From positions 4,812,501 to 4,876,500 of the forward strand of contig NZ_CP140155.1 of the NCBI RefSeq assembly GCF_034479375.1: a stretch of DNA of 64,000 nucleotides. Direction: 5' to 3'. The notes under the pieces were generated by a model that saw nothing but the letters and a program-made list of their open reading frames with translations, had not been told where the DNA came from and did not search any database. Both the position numbers and the translations under genes were made by a program. Positions 8,340 through 17,165 of this stretch are shown in pieces (position 1 is the first letter of the stretch; each line of letters starts with the position of its first letter). This DNA comes from Rhodopseudomonas palustris. GTDB lineage: Bacteria > Pseudomonadota > Alphaproteobacteria > Rhizobiales > Xanthobacteraceae.

Positions 8340-8846
8340 TTAGAAATCCAGCCGGTCTTTGATCGCCTCGATGCCGGCTTTGGCGCAGGAATCGTCGGCG
8401 TCGCCGCCGGGCGCGCCCGACACGCCGATGCCGCCGACCAATGAGCCGCCGGCCTCGATGATCAGGCCGCCGCCGAGCACGACCACATTGGGCAGGTCGC
8501 GCAAGCCCGACTGCGGCATGCCGGGCTTGGTGATCGCCTGCAGATCCGTCGTCGAGGTCTTGAACGACACCGCGGTCCAGGCTTTGCCGGTCGCGGTGGT
8601 GGGCGAATGCGCGCCGGCGAAGCGGTCGCGCAGCATCACCTGCGGCAGGCCGGTGCGGTCGACCACGGCGACCGCGACCTGAAAGCCCTGCTTGCGGCAT
8701 TCGGCGAGCGCGGCTTTCGCGCTGTCGAGCGCCAGCTCGGGGCTCAGCGATTTGGTGACGACCAGCGCGTCCTGCGCGCCGGCCGGCATCGTCGTGAGAA
8801 GCGCGCCGGCGATCATCGCGATCGCCGGAATCGAGTGTCGGATCAT
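8340..8846 (-). CDS. Secreted HbpS/GlcG-family (DUF336) protein in the soxAX operon
   Basis: 168 residues from ATG 8846, which has AAGGGGG upstream; a longer open frame to 9128 overlaps soxX and is spurious. A Sec signal peptide (MIRHSIPAIAMIAGALL) is followed by the HbpS/GlcG fold signatures ALVVTKSLSPELALDSAKAA, VAVVDRTGLPQVMLRD and the Gly-rich GGGLIIEAGGSLVGGIGVSG. Members of this family bind haem or small cofactors; the molecular role is unclear. The gene sits 26 bases downstream of soxX and likely belongs to a soxA-soxX transcript. Involvement in haem supply or protection for SoxXA is a guess from context. Confidence 0.8.
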   Translation of the reverse strand: MIRHSIPAIAMIAGALLTTMPAGAQDALVVTKSLSPELALDSAKAALAECRKQGFQVAVAVVDRTGLPQVMLRDRFAGAHSPTTATGKAWTAVSFKTSTTDLQAITKPGMPQSGLRDLPNVVVLGGGLIIEAGGSLVGGIGVSGAPGGDADDSCAKAGIEAIKDRLDF

Positions 8847-8872
8847 CGGATCCCCCTTCGGCCGCAGGGCCG

Positions 8873-9640
8873 TTACTTGTTGACCGGCGATTCCGGATCG
8901 AACAGGAACGCCATCACGTCCTTGATCTGCTGCTCGGTCAGGAAGCCGTTGGTGCCGAACCGCGGCATGTTCGAGCACGGCACCACCGCCTGCGAGTTGT
9001 AGATCTTGGTGTAGGCCTGCTTGATCTCGGCGTCCGTGTAGTTGCGGTCGCGGCCGTAATGCGTGAGGCTCGGGCCGAGCGTGCCGAACGATACTTCCGA
9101 CGGAGCCATCTGGTGGCAGGCGTAGCAATTGCCGCCGTTGACGGTATCGGCCTTGTCGGAGAACTGCCCGCCGCGGCCGTTATTGGCGATCTTGGCGCCG
9201 GCCTTCCAGTCGCCGAGCAGCTTGCCGTCGGCCGGAAAGGCCACTTTCTTGATCTCGCGCTGCATGATCGCTTCGGCGACATCGGTCGGCACTTCGTTGC
9301 GGAATTTGTTGCACGCCTTCATCGTGTCGTCGGGGACGATCCTCTGCTGCCATTCTTCCGGCGCCTTGCCGAAGGTGGCCTTGACGTAGGCGTCGACGGT
9401 TTCGGTCGACACCTTGTGAATCGGCGCGCTGGACGTCGGCGCGGCGTCGGCTTTGGTGGCGCCCGGCTTGGTCGTCGTTTCGCTGGCCTTGGTTTCGGTG
9501 GCCTTGGTTTCGGTGGTCTTGCCGGTCGCCGCGGCCGGCTTCGGCGGGATCGCCTGGTCGGCGGCGTGAGCCGTGATCGGACCGCAGGTCAGAGCGCCGA
9601 GCGCGAGCGCCAGCATCGAGAACTTCGTCATTGTCGTCAT
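8873..9640 (-). CDS. soxX: SoxX, monohaem cytochrome c subunit of SoxXA
   Basis: 255 residues with GGAGG upstream of ATG 9640. A signal peptide ends near residue 26 (AHA), followed by a Thr/Lys/Ala-rich linker at about residues 38-72 that is longer than in many SoxX proteins. The haem motif is NCYACHQM (Cys172, Cys175, His176), and the likely axial Met is Met225 in SNMPRFGTNG. SoxX pairs with SoxA to join thiosulfate to the carrier cysteine of SoxY, releasing two electrons to cytochrome c. It lies 13 bases after soxA. Confidence 0.94.
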   Translation of the reverse strand: MTTMTKFSMLALALGALTCGPITAHAADQAIPPKPAAATGKTTETKATETKASETTTKPGATKADAAPTSSAPIHKVSTETVDAYVKATFGKAPEEWQQRIVPDDTMKACNKFRNEVPTDVAEAIMQREIKKVAFPADGKLLGDWKAGAKIANNGRGGQFSDKADTVNGGNCYACHQMAPSEVSFGTLGPSLTHYGRDRNYTDAEIKQAYTKIYNSQAVVPCSNMPRFGTNGFLTEQQIKDVMAFLFDPESPVNK

Positions 9641-9653
9641 GATGCGGCCTCCC

Positions 9654-10472
9654 TCAGCGCTTGATTGACGGAACGATGAGTTCGCCGCCCGACGCGATCT
9701 TGTTGAGATACGATGTCAGCGCGGTGATGCCATCCGAGCCGTAGTCCGGCGCCGGCCAGCGCTGCTGGCGGTAGCAGTCCCAGATCCGGTGCTGGAAGGT
9801 CCGCAGCGCGCTCTGCGACACGCGATAGGTCGGCCAGCTCGCCATCGTCAGTTGCGCGTCCTTGCCGGGGCCGGCGAGATACGGCAGCCCCTGCAACCGG
9901 ATGCGCTTGCCTTCGGCGCCGTGGCAGGTCGAGCAGGAGAAATCCATCACCCCGCCGCGGCGATGGAATAGCTCCTCGCCGACCGCCGCCATTTCCTGCT
10001 CCTTGGGATGTCCGAGCTGCGGCTCGATCGCCATGCCGCTCGACTTGTTGGCGATGAACGCCACCAGGTCCTCCATATCGGAGACCCGGCCGGGGCCGGA
10101 AAAGCGGCGGGCCACGACGTCCTTGGTATCGAGCCCCTGGATATTCTGCATGCACCACAGCAGGCGCTGCTCGAGATCCATCACCCGGTCGGCGTCCTTG
10201 AAGTAGCGAGGTAGTTGCGCGAAGGCGCCTTCCAGCTTGCCGGCGCCGCGGCCGAGATCGCAGCCTTCGAGCGAGACGTTTTTGGTGCCGCGCTTCTCGG
10301 CCCAGAGCTGTTCGCCGCGGTCCACTGCGAGGAAGCCGGGATTCGACATCGGATCGGAAATCATCGCGCGATAGCGCTCGATCTCTCTTTCACTGGCGTC
10401 CTCGGCGTGAACGCGAAACGCCATTGTGCAGAGCACAAACGCAAATAGCACTGATAATCCGATGGATCTCAT
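9654..10472 (-). CDS. soxA: SoxA, monohaem-type cytochrome subunit of SoxXA
   Basis: 272 residues with GGGAGG upstream of ATG 10472 and a signal peptide ending near residue 23 (VHA). The only complete haem motif is [10 protein letters not shown] (Cys180, Cys183, His184). The expected Cys axial ligand, which becomes a persulfide, is Cys233 in [10 protein letters not shown]. The N-terminal haem of dihaem SoxA proteins is absent; instead there are single cysteines at 71 (LEGCDLG) and 107 (LLWCMQN), the arrangement that forms a disulfide in monohaem SoxA proteins. It is divergent from soxYZBCD and works in the periplasm with SoxX and SoxYZ. Confidence 0.95.
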   Translation of the reverse strand: MRSIGLSVLFAFVLCTMAFRVHAEDASEREIERYRAMISDPMSNPGFLAVDRGEQLWAEKRGTKNVSLEGCDLGRGAGKLEGAFAQLPRYFKDADRVMDLEQRLLWCMQNIQGLDTKDVVARRFSGPGRVSDMEDLVAFIANKSSGMAIEPQLGHPKEQEMAAVGEELFHRRGGVMDFSCSTCHGAEGKRIRLQGLPYLAGPGKDAQLTMASWPTYRVSQSALRTFQHRIWDCYRQQRWPAPDYGSDGITALTSYLNKIASGGELIVPSIKR

Positions 10473-10539
10473 CTCGCTCCCTCCCCTGGGCCGTCTTGTG
10501 CGGCTTAAAAAGACCCGGCGGCGCGCCGGATATCTTTAC

Positions 10540-10555
10540 ATTCAAGAAAAACAAT
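10540..10555. promoter_or_regulatory. Candidate SoxR/SqrR-type operator between soxA and soxY
   Basis: ATTC-N8-CAAT matches ATTC-N8-GAAT with one change. It lies in the 178-base divergent gap, within an AT-rich stretch that stands out from the GC-rich surroundings (10530-10570). Repression from here could cover both soxAX and soxYZBCD. The site is short and needs footprint evidence. Confidence 0.35.
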
Positions 10556-10650
10556 ATCATGATGTTTGCAGATCATGACCGATCGAGCTTGGAAACGTCA
10601 AGCGGTACTGCAGTCAAGGGATGCGAAAGACTCCCTGAGGAGATGCCCAG

Positions 10651-11115
10651 ATGAATTTGATGAAGGTTGAGCCGAGCCGCCGCGACGCGCTGGCGCTCGC
10701 AGGACTCGCGGGCCTCGCCGCGCTGCTGGCGCCGCGGATGTCGTTCGCCGATGTCGCCGCGGTCGACGCCGAGATCAAGAAGCTCTACGGCGACAAGAAG
10801 TTCGAGAGCGGCAAGATCAGGCTCGACGTGCCGGAAATCGCCGAGAACGGTCTCGTCGTCCCGGTCAATGTCGACGTCGAGAGCCCGATGACCGATGCCG
10901 ACTACGTCAAGGCGGTGCACGTCTTCGCCGACGGCAATCCGCTGCCCGGAATCGTCAGCTACAAGTTCACGCCGGCTTGCGGCAAGGCCGCCGCCTCGAC
11001 GCGGATGCGGCTGGCGCAGACCCAGAACATCGTCTGTATCGCCGAAATGTCGAACGGCAGCCTGTATTCGACTAAGGCCAACGTCAAGGTCACCATCGGC
11101 GGCTGCGGCGGCTAG
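10651..11115 (+). CDS. soxY: SoxY, sulfur-carrier subunit of SoxYZ
   Basis: 154 residues with GAGGAG upstream. The N-terminus carries a twin-arginine signal (PSRRDALALAGLAGLAALLA), as expected because SoxYZ is exported folded. The C-terminus ends VTIGGCGG, the mobile GGCGG arm whose Cys carries the sulfur chain through the Sox cycle. Two further Cys (TPACGKA and NIVCIAE) lie in the body of the protein. It begins the soxYZBCD operon, divergent from soxAX. Confidence 0.97.
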   Translation: MNLMKVEPSRRDALALAGLAGLAALLAPRMSFADVAAVDAEIKKLYGDKKFESGKIRLDVPEIAENGLVVPVNVDVESPMTDADYVKAVHVFADGNPLPGIVSYKFTPACGKAAASTRMRLAQTQNIVCIAEMSNGSLYSTKANVKVTIGGCGG

Positions 11116-11164
11116 GCCCGGCATCGACGCCGATAGCAAGAAACAGACAGGCGAGGACATTCAG

Positions 11165-11494
11165 ATGGCGACCACTCCCACCCCCCGCGTTCGCGTTCCG
11201 ACCCAGGCCAAGCCGGGCGAACTGATCGAGATCAAGACGCTGATTTCGCACGAAATGGAATCCGGTCAGCGCAAGGACGCCTCCGGCAAGATCGTGCCGC
11301 GCAAGATCATCAACACCTTCGTGGCCACGTTCAACGGCAAGATGGTGTTCGAGGCCGAATGGAATCCGGCGATCTCGGCCAATCCGTATCAGTCGTTCTT
11401 CTACAAGGCGTCGGAGTCCGGCGAACTCGTCTTCACCTGGAAGGACGACGACGGCTCCAACTACACGTCCAAGCACAAGCTGACCGTCGCCTAA
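11165..11494 (+). CDS. soxZ: SoxZ, partner subunit of SoxYZ
   Basis: 109 residues from ATG 11165, preceded by GAGGA. It has no signal peptide, as expected for SoxZ, which rides out with the Tat-exported SoxY. The immunoglobulin-like core is seen in VPTQAKPGELIEIKTLISHE, IINTFVATFNGK and the C-terminal FTWKDDDGSNYTSKHKLTVA. It forms the heterodimer that presents the SoxY arm to SoxXA, SoxB and SoxCD. It lies 49 bases after soxY. Confidence 0.96.
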   Translation: MATTPTPRVRVPTQAKPGELIEIKTLISHEMESGQRKDASGKIVPRKIINTFVATFNGKMVFEAEWNPAISANPYQSFFYKASESGELVFTWKDDDGSNYTSKHKLTVA

Positions 11495-11634
11495 CGACGG
11501 CGCGTCGGCGCTGATTCGCATCGACCGTGGGCGTGCAGCCCGCGGGCCGCGGAGTCGCGCCGGAAATCAAGTCGAGCGGATCGGGTCCTCGCGACATGCG
11601 GGGCGCCATCTGCGCGGACAAGGGAACGGAAACG

Positions 11635-13332
11635 ATGATCTCGCGGCGGGAATTCCTGCAGGCCACGGCGGCCGCATCGGCGCTCACGATCGGCAGCGGC
11701 CTCGGTCCGATCGGGCGGGTGGCGGCGCAGCAGCGGCTGACGCAGGCCGACATCCTGAAGTTCGATCCGCTCGGCACGCTGACGTTGCTGCACGTCACCG
11801 ACATCCACGCCCAGTTGATGCCGCTGCATTTCCGCGAGCCGTCGGTCAATCTCGGCGTCGGCGAAGTCAAGGGCAAGCCGCCGCATCTGACCGACGCGGA
11901 ATTCCGCAACTACTTCCACATCGCCACCGGATCGCCGGACGCCTTCGCGCTCACCGCCGATGATTTCGTCGCGCTCGCCCGCAACTACGGCCGGATGGGC
12001 GGCATGGACCGCGTCGCCACGCTGGTGAACGCGGTGCGCGCCGAGCGCGGCGCCGACAAGGTGCTGCTGCTCGACGGCGGCGACACCTGGCAGGGGAGCT
12101 GGACCTCGCTGCAGAGCAAGGGCCAGGACATGATCGACGTCATGACCGCGCTGAAGCTCGACGCGATGACCGGCCATTGGGAATTCACCTACGGCGCCGA
12201 CCGCGTCAAGCAGGTCGCCGAGTCGGCGCCGTTCGCCTTCCTGGCGCAGAACGTCCGCGACAGCGAATGGCAGGAGCCGGTGTTCGAGGCGCGCAAGATG
12301 TTCGAGCGCGGCGGCGTCAAGATCGCGGTGATCGGGCAGGCGCTGCCGCGCACCGCGGTCGCCAATCCGCGCTGGATGTTCCCGAACTGGGAGTTCGGCA
12401 TCCGCGAGGAGGACATCCAGAAGCAGGCCGACGACGCCCGCGCCGAGGGCGCCGAGGTCGTGGTGTTGCTGTCGCACAACGGCTTCGACGTCGACCGCAA
12501 GCTCGCCGGCCGGGTCAAGGGCCTCGACATGATCCTCACCGCCCACACCCACGACGCGATGCCGGGCCTGATCAGGGTCGGCGACACCGTGCTGGTGGCG
12601 TCGGGCTCGCACGGCAAATTCGTGTCGCGGCTCGACATCGCGGTGAAGGACAAGAAAGTGTCCGACATCCGCTTCAAATTGATGCCGGTGTTCGCCGACG
12701 CCATCGCGCCGGACCCGGCGATGAAGCAACTGGTCGAGAAGCTGCGCGCGCCCTACGCCAAGGATCTCGCCCGAATCGTCGGCAAGACCGATTCGCTGCT
12801 GTATCGCCGCGGCAATTTCAACGGCACCTTCGACGACCTGATTTGCGACGCGATGCTGAAGCAGCGCGACACCGAGATCGCGCTGTCGCCGGGCTTCCGT
12901 TGGGGCGGCACGCTGCTGCCGGACGAAGACATCACCTGGGAGGCGATCACCAACGCCACCGCCATCACCTATCCGAACTGCTACCGCAACGAGATGACCG
13001 GCGAGCAGCTCAAGAACGTGCTCGAGGACATCGCCGACAACATCTTCCACCCGGACCCGTATTTCCAGGGCGGCGGCGACATGGTCCGCACCGGCGGCAT
13101 GGGCTACGCGATCGATATCGGCAAGGAGATCGGCTCGCGCATCTCCGGCATGACGCATCTCAAGACCGGCAAGCCGATCGAGGCGTCGAAGACCTACACC
13201 GTCTCCGGCTGGGCCAGCATCAACCAGAACACCGAAGGGCCGCCGATCTGGGACGTGCTGGCGAAGCACGTCGCGCAGGCGGGGCCGGTGAAGATCGATC
13301 CCAACAGCGCCGTCAAGGTGTCGGGCGCCTGA
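11635..13332 (+). CDS. soxB: SoxB, dimanganese sulfate thiohydrolase
   Basis: 565 residues from ATG 11635, which has AGGGAACGGA upstream; a longer frame from 11527 is not needed. A twin-arginine signal (MISRREFLQATAAASAL) is followed by a metallophosphatase-like domain: HVTDIHAQLMP (metal ligands Asp56 and His58), LLDGGDTWQGSW, TGHWEFTYG, LLSHNGFD and LTAHTHDAMP. The C-terminal half is 5'-nucleotidase-like (NFNGTFDDLICDAML). SoxB removes sulfate by hydrolysis from SoxY-bound thiosulfonate in the periplasm. The family size and all visible metal ligands are kept. Confidence 0.97.
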   Translation: MISRREFLQATAAASALTIGSGLGPIGRVAAQQRLTQADILKFDPLGTLTLLHVTDIHAQLMPLHFREPSVNLGVGEVKGKPPHLTDAEFRNYFHIATGSPDAFALTADDFVALARNYGRMGGMDRVATLVNAVRAERGADKVLLLDGGDTWQGSWTSLQSKGQDMIDVMTALKLDAMTGHWEFTYGADRVKQVAESAPFAFLAQNVRDSEWQEPVFEARKMFERGGVKIAVIGQALPRTAVANPRWMFPNWEFGIREEDIQKQADDARAEGAEVVVLLSHNGFDVDRKLAGRVKGLDMILTAHTHDAMPGLIRVGDTVLVASGSHGKFVSRLDIAVKDKKVSDIRFKLMPVFADAIAPDPAMKQLVEKLRAPYAKDLARIVGKTDSLLYRRGNFNGTFDDLICDAMLKQRDTEIALSPGFRWGGTLLPDEDITWEAITNATAITYPNCYRNEMTGEQLKNVLEDIADNIFHPDPYFQGGGDMVRTGGMGYAIDIGKEIGSRISGMTHLKTGKPIEASKTYTVSGWASINQNTEGPPIWDVLAKHVAQAGPVKIDPNSAVKVSGA

Positions 13333-13401
13333 GATGACGACCGCCTCCGACGACCCGCGACCGACGCAGTCGCGCATGGTGATAGCAAAAGGCAATCCGG
13401 C

Positions 13402-14679
13402 ATGAGTGAGAAGCCCCCCTCCGATATCCTCGATCGCCGCCGGTTTCTCGGCGCTGCGGGCCTCGCCGGCGCCGGCGCGCTGCTGCCGCTCGCCGCGAAG
13501 GCCGGCGAGGGCGCCAAGCCCGACCCGGCGATCACCGAACTGCAGGACTGGAATCGCTTTCTCGGCGACGGCGTCGACAAGAAGCCCTATGGGGTGCCGT
13601 CGAAATTCGAGAAGGACGTGATCCGCCGCGACGTGTCGTGGCTCACGGCGTCGCCGGAATCCTCGGTCAACTTCACGCCGCTGCACGCGCTCGACGGCAT
13701 CATCACGCCCTCCGGCCTGTGCTTCGAGCGCCATCACGGCGGCGTCGCCGACATCGATCCGGCGCAGCACCGGCTGATGATCAACGGCCTGGTCGATACC
13801 CCGATGGTGTTCACCATGGACGACATCCGGCGGATGCCGCGCGTCAATAAGGTGTACTTCCTCGAATGCGCGGCGAATTCCGGCATGGAATGGCGCGGCG
13901 CGCAGCTCAACGGCTGCCAGTTCACCCACGGCATGATCCACAACGTGATGTACACCGGCGTCACGCTGAAGACGCTGCTCGATCAGGCCGGGCTGAAGCC
14001 GAACGCCAAATGGCTGATGCTGGAGGGCGCCGACTCGGCTGGCATGAATCGCTCGCTGCCGGTGTCGAAGGCGCTCGACGACGTGCTGATCGCGTTTGCG
14101 ATGAACGGCGAGGCGCTGCGTCCGGAAAACGGCTATCCGCTGCGCGCGGTGATTCCCGGCTGGCAGGGCAATCTCTGGGTGAAGTGGCTGCGCCGCATCG
14201 AGGCCGGCGACATGCCGTGGCAGGCCCGCGAGGAGACCTCGAAATACACCGACCTGATGCCGGACGGGCGCGCCCGCAAATACACCTTCGTGATGGACGC
14301 GAAAAGCGTGATCACCAATCCATCGCCGCAGGCGCCGCTGAAATTCAAGGGCCGCAACGTGCTGACCGGCGTCGCCTGGTCGGGGCGCGGCATCGTCAAG
14401 CGCGTCGACGTCACCATGGACGGCGGCCGCAACTGGCGCGAGGCGCGGATCGACGGCCCGGTGATGGACAAGTCGATGGTGCGCTTCTACGTCGATTTCG
14501 ACTGGAACGGCGAAGAGCTGATGCTGCAGTCGCGCGCCATCGACGAGACCGGCTATGTGCAGCCGAGCAAGGCCGAGCTGCGCAAGGTCCGCGGCGTCAA
14601 TTCGATCTACCACAACAACGGCATCCAGACCTGGCTCGTGCATCCGGACGGAGTGACTGAAAATGTCGAGATCGCTTAG
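13402..14679 (+). CDS. soxC: SoxC, molybdenum subunit of sulfane dehydrogenase SoxCD
   Basis: 425 residues starting MSEKPPSDILDRRRFLGAAG, with a twin-arginine signal. It belongs to the sulfite oxidase fold: the molybdenum-binding Cys is Cys156 in YFLECAANSGMEW, and the C-terminal dimerisation domain includes GVAWSGRGIVKRVDVTMDGG. With SoxD it removes six electrons from the sulfane sulfur left on SoxY, so a strain with soxCD should oxidise thiosulfate fully to sulfate without needing sulfur globules. The last 17 bases overlap soxD, suggesting translational coupling. Confidence 0.96.
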   Translation: MSEKPPSDILDRRRFLGAAGLAGAGALLPLAAKAGEGAKPDPAITELQDWNRFLGDGVDKKPYGVPSKFEKDVIRRDVSWLTASPESSVNFTPLHALDGIITPSGLCFERHHGGVADIDPAQHRLMINGLVDTPMVFTMDDIRRMPRVNKVYFLECAANSGMEWRGAQLNGCQFTHGMIHNVMYTGVTLKTLLDQAGLKPNAKWLMLEGADSAGMNRSLPVSKALDDVLIAFAMNGEALRPENGYPLRAVIPGWQGNLWVKWLRRIEAGDMPWQAREETSKYTDLMPDGRARKYTFVMDAKSVITNPSPQAPLKFKGRNVLTGVAWSGRGIVKRVDVTMDGGRNWREARIDGPVMDKSMVRFYVDFDWNGEELMLQSRAIDETGYVQPSKAELRKVRGVNSIYHNNGIQTWLVHPDGVTENVEIA

Positions 14680-15391
14680 TCTCATCGCCGGTCTGGCCGT
14701 CGCCGCGCTGGTCGCGGTGCCGCTGACCGGGGCGATCGCCGAGAAGGCCGCGCCGAAACCCGCCAAGGCGGTGGCGACCCAGCCGGCGCCGCCGCCCGCG
14801 CCGGTGAAACTCGGCCTCGGCCGCCCGGCGCTGCCGGAGGAAGTTCACGCCTGGGATACGGATGTGCGTCCCGATGGTCTCGGCCTGCCGCCCGGCAAAG
14901 GCAGCGCGAAGCAGGGCGACGCGCTGTTTCAGGAAAAATGCTCGACCTGCCACGGCGAGTTCGGCGAAGGCGTCGGCCGCTATCCGGTGCTGTCCGGCGG
15001 CCTCGGCTCGCTGACGGCCGATCGGCCCGACAAGACCGTCGGCTCGTACTGGCCGGACGCCACCACGGTGTACGACTACATCAGCCGGGCGATGCCGTTC
15101 GGCAATGCGCGTTCGCTCACCGCCGACGAAGCCTATGCGTTGACGGCCTATCTGCTCAACATGAGCGACGTGATCAAGGATCCGGATTTCGAACTCGACC
15201 AGAGCAATCTCGCGAAAGTGAAGATGCCCAACGCCGACGGCTTCTATCTCGACGATCGGGAAACGTCCGAGAAGCAGTTCTGGAACAAGAATCCGTGCAT
15301 GAAGAACTGCGGCCCTGCGCCGAAGGTGATCGGCCGCGCGATCGCGGTCGACGTCACGCCGGACGAAAAGGCCGGGCCCAAGGTGGACTGA
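14663..15391 (+). CDS. soxD: SoxD, cytochrome c subunit of SoxCD (monohaem form)
   Basis: 242 residues with a signal peptide and a Pro/Ala-rich linker at residues 30-48. There is one haem motif, EKCSTCHGEFG (Cys93, Cys96, His97), with a likely Met ligand in RAMPFGNA. The Paracoccus SoxD is much longer and binds two haems; here the second cytochrome domain is absent and a CMKNC stretch lies near the C-terminus. It passes electrons from SoxC to cytochrome c. The start lies inside soxC. Confidence 0.93.
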   Translation: MSRSLSLIAGLAVAALVAVPLTGAIAEKAAPKPAKAVATQPAPPPAPVKLGLGRPALPEEVHAWDTDVRPDGLGLPPGKGSAKQGDALFQEKCSTCHGEFGEGVGRYPVLSGGLGSLTADRPDKTVGSYWPDATTVYDYISRAMPFGNARSLTADEAYALTAYLLNMSDVIKDPDFELDQSNLAKVKMPNADGFYLDDRETSEKQFWNKNPCMKNCGPAPKVIGRAIAVDVTPDEKAGPKVD

Positions 15392-15565
15392 GGATGAGTA
15401 CGATACACGGCCGTGCGCCGTGTGCGCGAAGTAACAATTGCGGGAATTCGGTGGCGCGACGAAGCCGCGTTGCGCCAGATCAATGCCCGGTCGGAGGATC
15501 GACACACTATCTGATAATTATCGCAGGCTTGCGCGCCCCGAGGACGCGGCGCGGAGGAAACATCC

Positions 15566-16657
15566 TTGAATCTCGATCTGCTCATCGAACGCTTCGGCGA
15601 AACCGCCGCGCTGACCGCAGGCGGTCTGGCGGTGGGCCTCGCGTTCGGGGCGTGCGCCGAGCGCAGCAAATTCTGTCTGCGCGCGGCGGTGATCGAGTTC
15701 TCCGAAGGCTCGTTCGGGCCCAAGCTCGCGGTGTGGCTGCTGACGTTCTCGGCCGCGGTGGCCGCGACCCAGGCGGCGATCTCCACCGGACTTCTCGATG
15801 TCTCCGAGGCGCGCCAGCTCGCCGCGACCGGAAGCCTGTCGGGCGCGGCGATCGGCGGGCTGATGTTCGGCGCCGGCATGGTGCTGTCGCGCGGTTGCGC
15901 CAGCCGGCTGCTGGTGCTGTCGGGAACCGGCAATCTTCGCGCGCTGGTCACCGGACTGATTTTGACGATCGTGGCGCAGGCCTCGCTGCGCGGCGTGCTG
16001 TCGCCGGCGCGGGAATTCCTGTCGCAGCTCTGGACGTTGCCGGGCGGCGCCGCGCGCAATCTGCTCAGCGTCGCGCATGTCGGGTCGGTGGTCGGCGCAT
16101 CGCTCGGCGCGTTCGGGCTCGCGGTCGCGTTCTGGCTGGCGTGGCGCAACCGGATCGGCATCGTCAACGGGATCGCCGCGATCGGCGTCGGGTTGGCGGT
16201 GACGGCCGGCTGGCTGGTCACCTACACGCTGTCGCTGCATGCGTTCGAGCCGACCACGGTCAAGAGCGTGAGCTTCACCGGGCCGTCGGCGGATACGCTG
16301 ATGGGGCTGATCAATTCGCCCTCGGTGCCGCTCGGCTTCGATATCGGCCTGGTGCCCGGCGTGTTCGCCGGCTCGCTGGTCGCTGCGCTGATCGGCCGGG
16401 AGTGGAAGCTGCAGGGCTTTCACGACGGGCTGAGCATGGGGCGCTACGCCGCCGGCGCCTTCCTGATGGGCTTCGGCGGCATGCTGGCGGGCGGCTGCGC
16501 GGTCGGCGCGGGCGTCACCGGCGGATCGATCTTCGCGGTCACCGCATGGCTCGCGCTGGCGGCGATGTGGCTGGGCGCGCTGGTGATGCACACTTTGATT
16601 GATGCGAAGGCGGCGGCGCTCGCGCCCGCGCTGACGACGAACCAGACCGGCAATTAA
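15566..16657 (+). CDS. YeeE/YedE family membrane transporter, sox-linked copy 3
   Basis: 363 residues from TTG 15566, which has GGAGG eight bases upstream. It is highly hydrophobic, with family motifs GACAERSKFCLRAA (Cys30 and Cys37), LSRGCASRLLVLSGTGNLR and AGGCAVGAGVTGGS. The 174-base gap after soxD shows no gene or clear terminator. It is placed between soxD and the flavocytochrome genes, so transport of a sulfur compound (SoxT-like role) is likely, but substrate and direction are unknown. It resembles copy 1 more than copy 2 at the RGCASR motif. Confidence 0.83.
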   Translation: MNLDLLIERFGETAALTAGGLAVGLAFGACAERSKFCLRAAVIEFSEGSFGPKLAVWLLTFSAAVAATQAAISTGLLDVSEARQLAATGSLSGAAIGGLMFGAGMVLSRGCASRLLVLSGTGNLRALVTGLILTIVAQASLRGVLSPAREFLSQLWTLPGGAARNLLSVAHVGSVVGASLGAFGLAVAFWLAWRNRIGIVNGIAAIGVGLAVTAGWLVTYTLSLHAFEPTTVKSVSFTGPSADTLMGLINSPSVPLGFDIGLVPGVFAGSLVAALIGREWKLQGFHDGLSMGRYAAGAFLMGFGGMLAGGCAVGAGVTGGSIFAVTAWLALAAMWLGALVMHTLIDAKAAALAPALTTNQTGN

Positions 16658-16700
16658 GCCGGCATCGACAGTAGACAGGAAACGTCTGGGAGGAAGCAGA

Positions 16701-17165
16701 ATGGCCACGACCGGCCGAGCGCCGCCGCGTGCCGCGCGAGGAACGCGGGCGATACGTGCCGCGCAGGCGATGCGTCCGGCGCGCGGCGTGTCCGCGGCGC
16801 TGCGCGCGGCCGTCGCCGGCGTGGCGCTGTGCGTCGCGGCTGGCGCCGCCGCGGCCGGCGACCGCGAGCTCGGCGAATATCTCTCCAGCGAATGCGTCAC
16901 CTGCCATCAGCTCAGCGGTCGGTTCGACGGCATTCCGTCGATCGTCGGCCGCGCCGAGCCTGAACTGATCGAAGCGCTCACCGAATATCGCGGCAAGATC
17001 CGCGACAACCAGGTGATGCGGGCGATCGCCGCCAAATTCAACGACGAGGAGATCGCCGCGCTCGCGAGCTATTTCGGCAGCCTCGAACAAGAAAAGGACG
17101 AGCGCAATACCGACCGGACCGGGGACGTCCGCGCATTCACATCGACCATGGAGGGGAAGAAATGA
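16701..17165 (+). CDS. Small cytochrome c, likely flavocytochrome c cytochrome subunit (FccA/SoxE-like)
   Basis: 154 residues with GGGAGGAAG upstream. An Arg-rich N-terminus and hydrophobic stretch (AAVAGVALCVAAGAAAA) form the signal peptide, followed by one haem motif ECVTCHQLSG. The C-terminal helix KFNDEEIAALASYFGSL is typical of class I cytochromes c. The stop overlaps the start of the FccB-type gene by four bases (ATGA), so the two are translationally coupled, and pairing as sulfide dehydrogenase is the natural reading. Dihaem FccA proteins exist; this one has a single haem. Confidence 0.86.
   Translation: MATTGRAPPRAARGTRAIRAAQAMRPARGVSAALRAAVAGVALCVAAGAAAAGDRELGEYLSSECVTCHQLSGRFDGIPSIVGRAEPELIEALTEYRGKIRDNQVMRAIAAKFNDEEIAALASYFGSLEQEKDERNTDRTGDVRAFTSTMEGKK

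Noticed and set aside
11491..14766. 1091-codon open frame on the minus strand across soxB, soxC and soxD
   Set aside because: Shadow of the sox genes: no fold or motif, with His/Arg/Asp-rich composition.
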